NCBI GenBank assembly: GCA_019422525.1
Contig: JAHZDE010000005.1
Location: 74,402-138,401 of the forward strand
DNA: 64,000 nucleotides
Direction of reading: 5' to 3'
Source: Clostridiales bacterium
Lineage (GTDB): Bacteria > Bacillota > Clostridia > Oscillospirales > Acutalibacteraceae
In this document: piece by piece, positions 53,182 through 62,000 of the stretch
Layout: each line of letters opens with the position of its first letter
Position numbering within the stretch: position 1 is the stretch's first letter
Made by a program: the position numbers and the translations under genes
Notes under the pieces: generated by a model
The model's input: the letters and a program-made list of their open reading frames with translations, nothing else
Database searches by the model: none
Told to the model about the DNA's origin: nothing

Positions 53182-55290
53182 TTATTGCCTGCAAAACCGA
53201 AAGATCTGGGCAGCCAGCCGGGCAAAAACATCGGCCTTTTCTCTACAGGCATCCATTCTTTTCCCATAATACCGGCTTTGACGCTGTAATCCTTCCAGCA
53301 GCTGCTCCAACGCCTTGTGCTGTTCCGGGTTCTCGTTATCTACCTTGCTCCCATAACGGGACAAAAGCTCCAGCAATTCGCCACAGTGCTCCGGGTCCCC
53401 ATCCAGCTTTTCGTCAAGGGCCCTTCCATCAAAATAGTTTATCGCAAAAGAGACCATCCATGGGAAAGCATCCATGCTCTCTTCCAACGCCTTTTGGAAA
53501 TATTCCATGGCTTTTATATGTTCCGGGCGTCCCTGCTCGAGGTCAACATCCCATTCAGCCCCATATTGGCACAGACACAGCCATAATGGTACTGCTGCGT
53601 TTTCGTCCGGCTGATAACCGGACAACAGCCTGGAAAAATTCGCAAGGGCCTTCTCCCGATTAACAAACTGCTTGTTCTGAGAAAACAGCCCGCTGTAATA
53701 AGGAATCAAACGGATACAGCACTGGGCATTGCCTTTCTCCGCCCCAGCCTCAAACACAGAAAGGGCCAATTCCCTGTCGGGCGCAATTTGAGAGGACTGA
53801 TCCCCTTCCTCCAGTAGGCACCCATAATCCAGCGCGGTTTCCCGCACGCCTTTTTTCCAGGATTCTTGATACCAATAGAGGCGCCGTTCTTGATCTTCCA
53901 GTTTCGAAATGCACCTTTCGATACATTGCCCGCAGTATTTTTTCCCAAGCTGCCAGCTTTCCAGATAGCAGGACAGCGCCTTCTCCAAATCCATTTTCAT
54001 GCCTTTGCCATGCTCTGCCGCCCAGCCAATCCCATATTTTGCTGAACACCGGGCCGCCTTCATCCGCTTTGGTGCCTGCTCCGCTTTCTGAAAACATTCC
54101 AGCGCTTTTTCATAATCCTGCGGTACTCCATAACCACTGCTATATAAATCTCCCATAAAGTTATAGCAGTGCAAATCTCCTAATTGGACGCCCTTCTCAT
54201 AGTAATACATGGCTTTTTCCGGCGCTTTCTGGACGCCGTATCCTTTACGGTACAGATTTCCCAGAATCCGGGCGGCCTTAGGATACCCATACTCCATGGA
54301 TAGCAACGCCATCATCCGGGCCATATCATAATCTTTTTCCATTCCCTCTCCGGCATAGAATGCATAAGAAATATTAAACTGTGCTTCCGGGTTATCTGCC
54401 TGCGCTGCTATTTTCCAATATCCTACCCCTCGGGCAATATTGGCTTTTTGACGAAACCGTCCATTATAATAGACTCCTCCCAGAAAAACATCCGCTGCAA
54501 TACAGCCTTCTTCCGCCATCTTTTCCATCTCTTCCAGCAGGTTTTTCACCGAAAGCTGATATTGCTCCCGCACAGTTTTGTCTGCACTTTTTTCCGGAGC
54601 CCGAAGCGCTTCCAGCTTTTGCCGCAGCAGGTGGAACGTTCCCTCCAGGCTCCCGCCATACTGGGCTACCTTAAAGTAATACCGGGCATTGTCTATATCT
54701 TTTTCCGCCTGACATCCATATTGATAGGCTCTTCCCAGCAGTACGGCGTTTTCCGGCTGGCAGCATTCCCTATGCTTTCCTTCTTCTTCCGCAGCCAGCA
54801 GGCTCTGGATTTTTTTCTTTTCGCTCGGGGTAAAAAAGGCTTCCCCGTTCCAAGAGGTCTCTTCTTCCTGGGAATCATAGCCGTCTTCATTCTGAAAAGC
54901 TTCTACCAGTTCCTGACCAAAGCTCTCATCACTTTCCCGGGAAAACCAGAACATATAGTGGGTATTTTGAATAATAAACCGGATATTGGCTGGCAGTTCC
55001 ACTTCTTCCAGCCAAATGGGAAAAATCAGCTTCCTTTCTGACTTGGCAAATTCCAGCTCCTGCTTTACAAAATCCGAACTGGCTGATGCAGCTGATAACA
55101 GCAGTACCAGATAGTCGGACGCTAGAATTTGTTTGGCAATGGTGGAAAAGTAGGCTTCTCCCCCATGCAGCCGGGCATCGCTCCAAACGTCGCACCCGGA
55201 ATATTCTTGAAGCAGGTGGGTGATTTTTTCTTTTTTTGCTGCATCTGTATGGGAATAGCTGACGAAAATTTTCTTTCTGGATGACTTCAT
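53182..55290 (-). CDS. TIR-domain protein with Sel1-like repeats
   Basis: A 702-residue protein. Residues 1-125 form a TIR domain: KKIFVSYSHTDAAKK, DVWSDARLHGG, LVLLLSAASASSDFVKQELEFAK with the catalytic-type Glu78, and LIFPIWLEE. From about 165 to 620 are Sel1/TPR-like repeats (e.g. LGNLYRKGYGVQKAPEKAMY, MGDLYSSGYGVPQDYEKALE). Bacterial TIR domains cleave NAD+ or make cyclic ADP-ribose-type signals in immunity; Sel1 repeats bind proteins. ATG at 55290 lies behind GGGAGG. A defence or signalling role is inferred. Confidence 0.88.
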   Translation of the reverse strand: MKSSRKKIFVSYSHTDAAKKEKITHLLQEYSGCDVWSDARLHGGEAYFSTIAKQILASDYLVLLLSAASASSDFVKQELEFAKSERKLIFPIWLEEVELPANIRFIIQNTHYMFWFSRESDESFGQELVEAFQNEDGYDSQEEETSWNGEAFFTPSEKKKIQSLLAAEEEGKHRECCQPENAVLLGRAYQYGCQAEKDIDNARYYFKVAQYGGSLEGTFHLLRQKLEALRAPEKSADKTVREQYQLSVKNLLEEMEKMAEEGCIAADVFLGGVYYNGRFRQKANIARGVGYWKIAAQADNPEAQFNISYAFYAGEGMEKDYDMARMMALLSMEYGYPKAARILGNLYRKGYGVQKAPEKAMYYYEKGVQLGDLHCYNFMGDLYSSGYGVPQDYEKALECFQKAEQAPKRMKAARCSAKYGIGWAAEHGKGMKMDLEKALSCYLESWQLGKKYCGQCIERCISKLEDQERRLYWYQESWKKGVRETALDYGCLLEEGDQSSQIAPDRELALSVFEAGAEKGNAQCCIRLIPYYSGLFSQNKQFVNREKALANFSRLLSGYQPDENAAVPLWLCLCQYGAEWDVDLEQGRPEHIKAMEYFQKALEESMDAFPWMVSFAINYFDGRALDEKLDGDPEHCGELLELLSRYGSKVDNENPEQHKALEQLLEGLQRQSRYYGKRMDACREKADVFARLAAQIFRFCRQ

Positions 55291-55408
55291 CGATAACGCC
55301 TCCCGTTTGTATGATGAGTTCCGTTCAAACATCGGTGTACAAACTCAAACTCCAAAATTCAGAAAAAATCGCAAAAATCAAAATTTTTTTCTTTTCCTGC
55401 CCTAAAAA

Positions 55409-55449
55409 AGAAACCCATCAAAATGCCTCTCAAAAATCAATGGGCTTCT
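55409..55449 (-). terminator. Terminator overlapping the end of the TetR gene
   Basis: AGAAGCCCAT at the very end of the TetR gene pairs with ATGGGTTTCT (one G-T pair), followed by TTTTTTAG on the minus strand. The 5' arm contains the TetR stop codon. Confidence 0.65.
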
Positions 55450-55985
55450 CCAAAACGAAACAAAATCTCCCCCGTTAAGACTTTATACATCTGCTCCGCA
55501 AGCAATTCAATATCCGGATTTTTCTGATTTAATCCGTCCAACATCATTCCCACCACTCCGTTGGAATAAAAGCAGAGTATTGCTTCCGCGTCTGCCGGAG
55601 ACAACGTAATCTGGGGTGCTTTTTTCCTCAAAACTTCCTGAAGATAGGTGCGCACGGACCGGACAAACAGCTGTTCAATTTCTTCCCGCCGATTGGAGGA
55701 CAATACCTGCCGAATCATCTCTTTTTGCCGGAAGGTTTCAAAAACCAGTCCCTTGACGGCTTCCCGAAAGCTGGGCGCTGCCAAACTAACCTCAATGGAC
55801 TTTTGCAGCGCTTGGTCCTGATACCACTCCACTACATCCATAATATCCTGAAAATGATAATAAAAAGTCTGCCGGCTGATATGGCAGGCGTCCACCAGCT
55901 CTTTTACGGTAATTTTATCGAGCTTTTTCCGCTTTAAAATTTCTCCTAAAGTATCGGCAATCATTGCTTTCATATCTACAGGCAT
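55437..55985 (-). CDS. TetR/AcrR-family regulator (TetR_C_8 type)
   Basis: A 182-residue regulator with helix-turn-helix ITVKELVDACHISRQTFYYHF near the N-terminus in part, and a C-terminal helical domain of the DhaS-like type (FRQKEMIRQVL, VVGMMLDGLNQ). The start ATG at 55985 is the best of several; an ATG five codons upstream is possible. The regulated gene is not evident; the esterase and tRNA lie upstream. Confidence 0.87.
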   Translation of the reverse strand: MPVDMKAMIADTLGEILKRKKLDKITVKELVDACHISRQTFYYHFQDIMDVVEWYQDQALQKSIEVSLAAPSFREAVKGLVFETFRQKEMIRQVLSSNRREEIEQLFVRSVRTYLQEVLRKKAPQITLSPADAEAILCFYSNGVVGMMLDGLNQKNPDIELLAEQMYKVLTGEILFRFGEAH

Positions 55986-56150
55986 AATTCCATTCCCCAT
56001 CCATAAACAGTCACCGAACTCCCGCCCGGTGTTTTTTAAATATTGTATCAGAAAACACTTCTTATGTCCAAAAAATCTTCTCTCTTTTCTAAAATAAGAC
56101 TGGAGCACAACCTGTGTCCAGACTTATTTAAAAGCTTGGGTGTAAAACAG

Positions 56151-56187
56151 AAAAAAGCTTCGAACACGACTTGCGTATCGAAGCTTT
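56151..56187 (-). terminator. Terminator of tRNA-Leu
   Basis: AAAGCTTCGA and TCGAAGCTTT pair around a 17-base loop with TTTTTT after on the minus strand, 3 bases past the tRNA end. Confidence 0.85.
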
Positions 56188-56190
56188 CGC

Positions 56191-56278
56191 TGGTGCGAGG
56201 GAGGGGACTTGAACCCCTATGAGCGCAATGCTCACTAGAACCTGAATCTAGCGCGTCTGCCAATTCCGCCACTCTCGC
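56191..56278 (-). tRNA. tRNA-Leu (anticodon CAG)
   Basis: An 88-base class II tRNA with a long variable arm. Anticodon stem CTAGA/TCTAG with loop TTCAGGT places CAG at 34-36, decoding CTG. The T arm AGGGG-TTCAAGT-CCCCT is regular and the 3' end CCA is encoded. The acceptor stem GCGAGAG/CCCTCGC contains one A-C mismatch at pair 6-67. Confidence 0.95.
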
Positions 56279-56411
56279 ATATTCACTTTTTTGCCGCTCT
56301 TGAAGAGCGCTCGTTTATTATATCATCCCTTTCGACGCTTGTCAACACTTTTTTGAAAAAATTTGGCAGCCCCTGAATAACCCTCCAAGAACTGCCTTTT
56401 CTACATATATA

Positions 56412-57254
56412 TTACTGTAAGTGACGTGTGAAAAAGTCAAGTATCAATGCTTGTATCTCCGGCTGGACAAAATGCCTGTCAGCATGGTCGGTATTCTCCA
56501 GCTCATAAAACTCTGCTGGCGTACCATTAGCACACAGCTGCTCATACAAAATCTCGCTCTGCCGGAAAGGAACCGTACCATCCTGATTCCCATGTACAAT
56601 CATAATCGGTGGTGTATTAGGGGTTAGATAGGTACACGGATTGGCCCGAATAGCCGTCTCCCGATTTTCATAAGCCGCTCCACCCAGCAGCAATGCTTCG
56701 GGGGAAGCCGCATAGCCGTTATTTTCCTGGGCAAAATCGATAAAATCTACCGGGCCATACCAGTCACAAACCGCCTGTATCCGGCTGGTGTATTCCAAAT
56801 TCGCGCCTTTATCAAAAATTCTGGTCTCCCCGGTGGTTCCCGCCAAAACCGCCAGATACCCACCGGCTGACTCTCCCATGATTCCAAACTTTTCCGGATT
56901 CAGACAGAACTCCCCGCTGTGGGCTCTCAAAAACCGGATGGCTTCTTTTACATCTTCAATCTGTCCGGGAAATTGGGCTTCATTGGTCATTCGGTATTCT
57001 ACAGAAGCTATGGCGAACCCCTTTTCCGCCAGATAAACCATTTCCGGCAGATGATACCCTTTGTCCATCATCTTCCACGCTCCGCCGCATAACCAGATAA
57101 TTACCGGATAGGGTCCCTCTCCTCTCGGCTTCATCAGATTCATTCGCAGACTTCTCATACTGCTTTCAAACCAGTATGGCTTCTGTGCATAGACAATGTC
57201 TGTTATCAAGCCGATTTGTTCCCGAGTGATTTCTACTGCCAGTTTTTTCCGCAT
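56412..57254 (-). CDS. Alpha/beta hydrolase (esterase/lipase, BD-FAE-like)
   Basis: A 280-residue alpha/beta hydrolase. The oxyanion-hole motif CGGAW (in IIWLCGGAWKM), nucleophile motif GESAGG, an acid near VHGNQDGTVP and the catalytic His in NTDHADRH are seen. No signal peptide. Likely a cytosolic carboxylesterase acting on acetylated sugars or similar. ATG behind AGAAGG. Confidence 0.88.
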   Translation of the reverse strand: MRKKLAVEITREQIGLITDIVYAQKPYWFESSMRSLRMNLMKPRGEGPYPVIIWLCGGAWKMMDKGYHLPEMVYLAEKGFAIASVEYRMTNEAQFPGQIEDVKEAIRFLRAHSGEFCLNPEKFGIMGESAGGYLAVLAGTTGETRIFDKGANLEYTSRIQAVCDWYGPVDFIDFAQENNGYAASPEALLLGGAAYENRETAIRANPCTYLTPNTPPIMIVHGNQDGTVPFRQSEILYEQLCANGTPAEFYELENTDHADRHFVQPEIQALILDFFTRHLQ

Positions 57255-57384
57255 CTATCACACCTTCTATCGAATACTCGTGGCAATTTATACAAGCTTA
57301 TTGTACGCTTTTCCCTTGATTTCGTCAATCATTTTAGTTTCTTTCATGGACTATTATTTTTTTGTAAATTCTTATTTTTGGCCC

Positions 57385-57460
57385 TTGACAAACCTCCAAA
57401 AAAAGTGTATTGTGTTTGATGTTCAACAGTTAAATTTTTAATAGTTTGATGCTAAAACTA
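57385..57460 (+). promoter_or_regulatory. Promoter and probable operator of the MarR/ABC operon
   Basis: TTGACA (57385-57390), a 17-base spacer and TATTGT (57408-57413). Downstream an inverted repeat TAGTTT-N7-AAACTA (57442-57460) lies between the -10 box and the MarR start, where a MarR repressor would block transcription. Confidence 0.65.
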
Positions 57461-57475
57461 GTAAGGAGGTTATTT

Positions 57476-57916
57476 ATGCAGCAGGAACTGAGTATCGGCC
57501 TGGAGATTATGCGGGTCTCTACCCTTATAAGACGCCACGCCGATAAAATTATGGAAGACAACGGCTCGCAGAATGTTACCGGCTCCAATGGCTGGATTTT
57601 ATCCTTCCTCTATGAAAATGAAGGCCGGGACATTTTTCAGCGGGATTTGGAAACTTCTTTTTCCATTACCCGCTCGACTGTGTCGAAAGTCGTAAAGTTG
57701 ATGGAAAGCAAAGGCCTGATTCGCAGAGAGACGGTGTTTCATGACGGACGGCTGAAAAAACTGGTTCTGACAGATTTGGGCAGACAGATTTATCAGTGTG
57801 TCGCAGAAGGAAACGCACAGCTGGAGAAACAGATTGTCTTTGGACTGTCTGCAGAAGAGATTGAACAGCTGACTTCTTTATTGAAGAAAGTTGCCGCAAA
57901 CTTGGAAGAAGGCTGA
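57476..57916 (+). CDS. MarR-family transcriptional regulator
   Basis: A 146-residue winged-helix regulator: IFQRDLETSFSITRSTVSKVVKLMESKG in part with wing RRETVFHDGRLKKLVLTDLG. ATG at 57476 behind AAGGAGG. It precedes two ABC exporter genes, a common layout in which the regulator represses an efflux pump and is released by its substrate. Confidence 0.93.
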   Translation: MQQELSIGLEIMRVSTLIRRHADKIMEDNGSQNVTGSNGWILSFLYENEGRDIFQRDLETSFSITRSTVSKVVKLMESKGLIRRETVFHDGRLKKLVLTDLGRQIYQCVAEGNAQLEKQIVFGLSAEEIEQLTSLLKKVAANLEEG

Positions 57917-58028
57917 AACTTTTCCCTTCCATTCACCACGGCTACTGAAAATGCGCCCTTGTGGGTCTATTTCTGCGGGACGGTTTCTTCATGCCCCTCC
58001 CGCAATGGCGAAAGGAATGATAGAACGC

Positions 58029-59780
58029 ATGATAAAAACCTTAATGCAAAGTATTCGACAATATAAAAAGGCCTCGATTTTAGCGCCTATTTATGTTGTG
58101 CTGGAAGTTGCCCTAGAAATTATAATTCCGCTGGTTATGGCTGATTTGATTGATAAGGGCATTGATCAGGGAAGTATGCCTGATGTGATTAAGTTTGGTA
58201 TTATCCTGTTAATCTCGGCTATGCTTTCTCTGTTTTTCGGTGCATTGGCCGGAAAATATGCTGCTATTGCCTCTTCTGGTTTTGCCAGAAATTTGCGGCA
58301 GGATATGTACTATAAGATTCAGGAGTATTCATTTGCCAATATCGACAAATTCTCTACTGCCAGTATCGTCACTCGTCTGACCACGGACGTTACGAACCTT
58401 CAGATGGCCTATCAGATGATTATTCGTTTGGCTGTGCGCTGCCCCATTATGTTGGTATTTGCCCTGCTGGTTTCTTTTGGAATCGACGCGCAGCTCTCTT
58501 TTGTTTTCCTAATTGCCATTCCCATCCTGGGGTTTGGACTGTATTTTATTATGACCCGTGTACATCCCATTTTCGAGCGCGTATTCCGTACTTACGATAA
58601 ATTGAACCGGGTAGTACAGGAAAACCTGAGAGGCATCCGGGTTGTCAAGTCTTTCACTCGTGAGGACTATGAAATCAATAAGTTCGAGGATATTTCCAAC
58701 ACCATTTACAAGGACTTCTCCAAGGCTGAAAAGACTTTGGCTTTTAACATGCCTTTGATGCAGTTCAGTATGTACGCCTGCATGCTGATCGTATGTTGGC
58801 TGGGTGCCCGGGCTATTGTGGCCTGCGGCGGCGATGCTGCTACCGGTCTTTCCACCGGTGAGTTCATGAGCCTGATTACCTACGCTACTCAGATTTTGAC
58901 AAGCTTGATGGCCGTGTCCATGGTTTTCGTTATGATTACCATTTCCCGTGCCTCTGCTGAACGTATCGTGGAAATTCTGAAGGAAGAAAGCACGCTGAAG
59001 AATGGCGAAAACCCCATTCATGAAGTGAAAGATGGCAGCATTACCTTTGAAAATGTTTCTTTTGCGTATTCCGAGAAAAACGAAAAGCCTGTTTTGGACC
59101 ATATCAATGTGAATATCCAGTCTGGTCAGACCATTGGCATTTTGGGCGGTACCGGTTCTTCCAAATCCAGCTTGGTACAGCTGATTCCCCGTCTGTATGA
59201 CGTGAGCGAGGGCAGGGTTACCGTTGGCGGCGTGGATGTCAGAGATTATGACATTGAAAGCCTCCGTAACCAAGTGGCTATGGTGCTTCAGAAAAACGAG
59301 CTGTTCTCCGGTACCATTAAGGATAACCTTCGTTGGGGTAACGAAAACGCTACCGACGAAGAACTGGTTCACGCCTGTCAGCTGGCTTGCGCCGATGAGT
59401 TTGTTTCCAGCTTCCCGGACGGCTATGATACCTATATTGAACAGGGTGGTACCAACGTTTCCGGCGGACAAAAACAACGTCTGTGTATTGCTCGTGCTTT
59501 GCTGAAAAAACCGAAAATCCTGATTTTGGACGACTCTACCAGCGCCGTGGATACCAAAACCGATGCTATGATTCGTCGAGCATTCCGGGATGAAATCCCC
59601 AATACGACCAAGATTATCATTGCCCAGCGTGTTTCCTCTGTACAGGACGCCGACCAGATTCTGATTATGGATGACGGCAAGTTGGTTGACCATGGTACGC
59701 ATGAGGAACTTTTGAAATCCTCTGCCATCTATCGCGAAGTTTATGAGTCCCAGACTAAAGGAGGCGAGAAGGATGAGTAA
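58029..59780 (+). CDS. Heterodimeric ABC exporter, subunit with degenerate ATP site
   Basis: A 583-residue half-transporter: six membrane segments (about 15-300) and an ATPase domain (about 340-575). Walker A is GGTGSSKSS (with Lys but not the usual GKST), signature NVSGGQKQR, Walker B ILILDDSTSAVD with Asp in place of the catalytic Glu, and IIAQRVSS with Gln in place of the switch His. These substitutions mark the degenerate site of BmrCD/LmrCD-type exporters. The ATG at 58029 has AAAGGA about 12 bases upstream; earlier starts are possible. Confidence 0.9.
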   Translation: MIKTLMQSIRQYKKASILAPIYVVLEVALEIIIPLVMADLIDKGIDQGSMPDVIKFGIILLISAMLSLFFGALAGKYAAIASSGFARNLRQDMYYKIQEYSFANIDKFSTASIVTRLTTDVTNLQMAYQMIIRLAVRCPIMLVFALLVSFGIDAQLSFVFLIAIPILGFGLYFIMTRVHPIFERVFRTYDKLNRVVQENLRGIRVVKSFTREDYEINKFEDISNTIYKDFSKAEKTLAFNMPLMQFSMYACMLIVCWLGARAIVACGGDAATGLSTGEFMSLITYATQILTSLMAVSMVFVMITISRASAERIVEILKEESTLKNGENPIHEVKDGSITFENVSFAYSEKNEKPVLDHINVNIQSGQTIGILGGTGSSKSSLVQLIPRLYDVSEGRVTVGGVDVRDYDIESLRNQVAMVLQKNELFSGTIKDNLRWGNENATDEELVHACQLACADEFVSSFPDGYDTYIEQGGTNVSGGQKQRLCIARALLKKPKILILDDSTSAVDTKTDAMIRRAFRDEIPNTTKIIIAQRVSSVQDADQILIMDDGKLVDHGTHEELLKSSAIYREVYESQTKGGEKDE

Positions 59781-61695
59781 ATCTGCCAACAACATTCCTG
59801 CCCGGCCCACCACACAGCGTTTCCGCCCCGGAACCATTCGCCGGCTTTTGAAATATCTGGGCCACTACCGTTTCCATCTGGTACTGGTGGTTATTTGTAT
59901 TCTTATCAGCGCTGCTGCATCTGTGGCCTCTTCCCTGTTTATTAAAATTTTGATTGACGATTATATCAGTCCCATGCTGCTGAATCATAGTTCCGACTTT
60001 TCCGGGCTGCTGCAAACCATCGTGGTAATGGGCTGTATTTTCCTGGCCGGTGTGCTGGCAACCCTCTTCTATAACCGGATGATGGCTGTGATTGCACAGG
60101 GCACCCTGAAAGATATCCGTGACGCCATGTTTGAAAATATGCAGAAGTTGCCTATCCGCTATTTCGATACCCACACCCATGGCGACATTATGAGCCATTA
60201 TACCAATGATACCGACACCCTGCGCCAGATGATTTCCCAGAGTATGCCGCAGATGTTTGCGTCCTGTGTGACGATTATCGCTGTATTCTGTTCTATGCTG
60301 TATCTGAGCTTCTGGCTGACCCTGTTTGTGCTGGTTGCAGTTGTGTTTATTCTGATGGCTATTAAAAAGATTGCCGGCCGAAGCAGCACGTACTTCATGA
60401 AACAGCAGGAATCCCTTGGTACGGTGAACGGCTTTATCGAAGAAATGATTAACGGCCAGAAAGTAGTAAAGGTATTCTGCCATGAAGAAAAAGCCAAGGA
60501 GGACTTCGACAAGGTCAATGATGAGCTTTGCAGCTGTGCAACTTCGGCTAATATTTATGCAAACATCCTCATGCCCATTATGAACAACATCGGCTACATT
60601 CTGTATGTGCTGATTGCTGTTCTTGGCGGCGCCCTGGCTATTGCAGGAATTGTCAATGTGAGTCTGGCTGGTATCAGCATTCTGACCTTGGGCACCATTG
60701 CTTCTTTCCTGACTCTTTCCCGGAACTTTGTCAACCCCATCGCCCAGGTTTCCCAACAGCTGACCTCTGTCATTACTGCACTGGCCGGTGCTTCCCGTAT
60801 TTTCGACTTGATGGACGAGGAGCCCGAGGCTGATAACGGATATGTAACATTGGTCAATGCAAAATATGATAATGATGGCAACCTGACCGAATGTGAACAT
60901 TCCAACAGCATGTGGGCATGGAAACACCCCCACAGTGATGGTACTGTTACCTATACCAAGCTGGAAGGCAATGTGGTGCTGGACGGTGTGGACTTCGGAT
61001 ATGTGCCGGATAAGATTGTACTGCATGACATTTCTTTGTATGCAGAACCGGGCCAGAAAATCGCTTTTGTTGGCTCCACAGGCGCCGGTAAAACTACCAT
61101 TACCAACTTGATTAACCGGTTCTACGATATTGCCGATGGAAAAATCCGCTATGACGGAATCAACATCAACAAAATCAAAAAGGCCGACCTGCGCCGCTCC
61201 TTGGGCGTTGTGCTGCAGGACGTGAATCTGTTTACCGGTACGGTGATGGAAAACATTCGGTATGGCCGTCTGGACGCTACCGATGAAGAATGTATCACCG
61301 CTGCTAAGCTGGCTAATGCCGACAAATTTATCCGTATGCTTCCTCAGGGGTATAACACCGTTTTGGAAGGCGACGGAAGCGGACTTTCTCAGGGCCAGCG
61401 CCAGCTGATTTCTATTGCCCGTGCAGCCGTTGCCGACCCGCCGGTTATGATTCTGGACGAGGCAACCTCTTCTATCGATACCCGTACGGAAGCCATTGTC
61501 CAAAGCGGTATGGATGCTTTGATGTATGGCAGAACCGTATTTGTAATTGCTCACCGTTTGTCCACCGTTCAGAACTCGGATGTCATTATGGTGCTGGACC
61601 ATGGCCGGATTATTGAGCGCGGCAGCCACGATGATTTGATTGCCAAAAAGGGCCGCTATTATGCTTTGTATACCGGTGCTTTCGAACTGGAGTAA
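59773..61695 (+). CDS. Heterodimeric ABC exporter, catalytically complete subunit
   Basis: A 640-residue half-transporter with six membrane segments (about 30-320) and an ATPase domain (about 395-635). Walker A GSTGAGKT, signature LSQGQRQLIS, Walker B MILDEATSSIDT with Glu, and switch IAHRLSTV are canonical. A linker with EADNGYVTLVNA and a charged insertion (about 355-395) precedes the ATPase domain, as in larger subunits of multidrug heterodimers. Starts 8 bases before the stop of its partner, behind AAAGGAGG. Confidence 0.92.
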   Translation: MSKSANNIPARPTTQRFRPGTIRRLLKYLGHYRFHLVLVVICILISAAASVASSLFIKILIDDYISPMLLNHSSDFSGLLQTIVVMGCIFLAGVLATLFYNRMMAVIAQGTLKDIRDAMFENMQKLPIRYFDTHTHGDIMSHYTNDTDTLRQMISQSMPQMFASCVTIIAVFCSMLYLSFWLTLFVLVAVVFILMAIKKIAGRSSTYFMKQQESLGTVNGFIEEMINGQKVVKVFCHEEKAKEDFDKVNDELCSCATSANIYANILMPIMNNIGYILYVLIAVLGGALAIAGIVNVSLAGISILTLGTIASFLTLSRNFVNPIAQVSQQLTSVITALAGASRIFDLMDEEPEADNGYVTLVNAKYDNDGNLTECEHSNSMWAWKHPHSDGTVTYTKLEGNVVLDGVDFGYVPDKIVLHDISLYAEPGQKIAFVGSTGAGKTTITNLINRFYDIADGKIRYDGININKIKKADLRRSLGVVLQDVNLFTGTVMENIRYGRLDATDEECITAAKLANADKFIRMLPQGYNTVLEGDGSGLSQGQRQLISIARAAVADPPVMILDEATSSIDTRTEAIVQSGMDALMYGRTVFVIAHRLSTVQNSDVIMVLDHGRIIERGSHDDLIAKKGRYYALYTGAFELE

Positions 61696-61727
61696 CAGAT
61701 AGCAAAAGCCCTATCATAAAAAAAGTA

Positions 61728-61770
61728 AAGGCCGTTTCCCGACTGATAGTGGGAAACGGCCTTATTTTAT
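61728..61770 (+). terminator. Terminator of the ABC exporter operon
   Basis: AAGGCCGTTTCCC pairs perfectly with GGGAAACGGCCTT around a 10-base loop, followed by TATTTTAT. Confidence 0.9.
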
Positions 61771-61948
61771 CATTTATAGGCTGTTACATAAAAAGCTATT
61801 TATTGGGAATCAATCCATCGAAACGATCCCCCTATACGCCATTCTCATCCGTAGTCTTCTCAGTTTCTGCTATATACACCCGCAAAGAATACGGATTTCA
61901 CTCGTGGAGCTGGTGCTCAAATGGAGTGATTACCCTTTTTATTAAAAA

Positions 61949-61983
61949 AATCCCGCCCCCCTATGGCTCTGGAGGACGGGATT
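61949..61983 (-). terminator. Terminator of the surface protein gene
   Basis: AATCCCG and CGGGATT arms, followed on the minus strand by TTTTTTTAAT. About 18 bases past the surface protein stop. The 180 bases between this and the exporter terminator hold no gene I can support. Confidence 0.82.
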
Positions 61984-62000
61984 CTTTCGGTTAGATGTGC

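Noticed and set aside
58509..59837. 442-codon open frame antisense to the first ABC exporter gene
   Set aside because: Same reasoning; it covers the ABC ATPase domain in reverse and lacks a start signal.
59755..61629. Long open frame (624 codons) antisense to the second ABC exporter gene
   Set aside because: The ABC subunit on the plus strand is certain; the antisense product is His/Asn/Gln-rich with no domain, typical of a shadow frame.
61749..61994. 81-codon open frame between the exporter and surface protein terminators
   Set aside because: No ribosome-binding site, starts within a terminator stem and ends in another, and composition is not protein-like.
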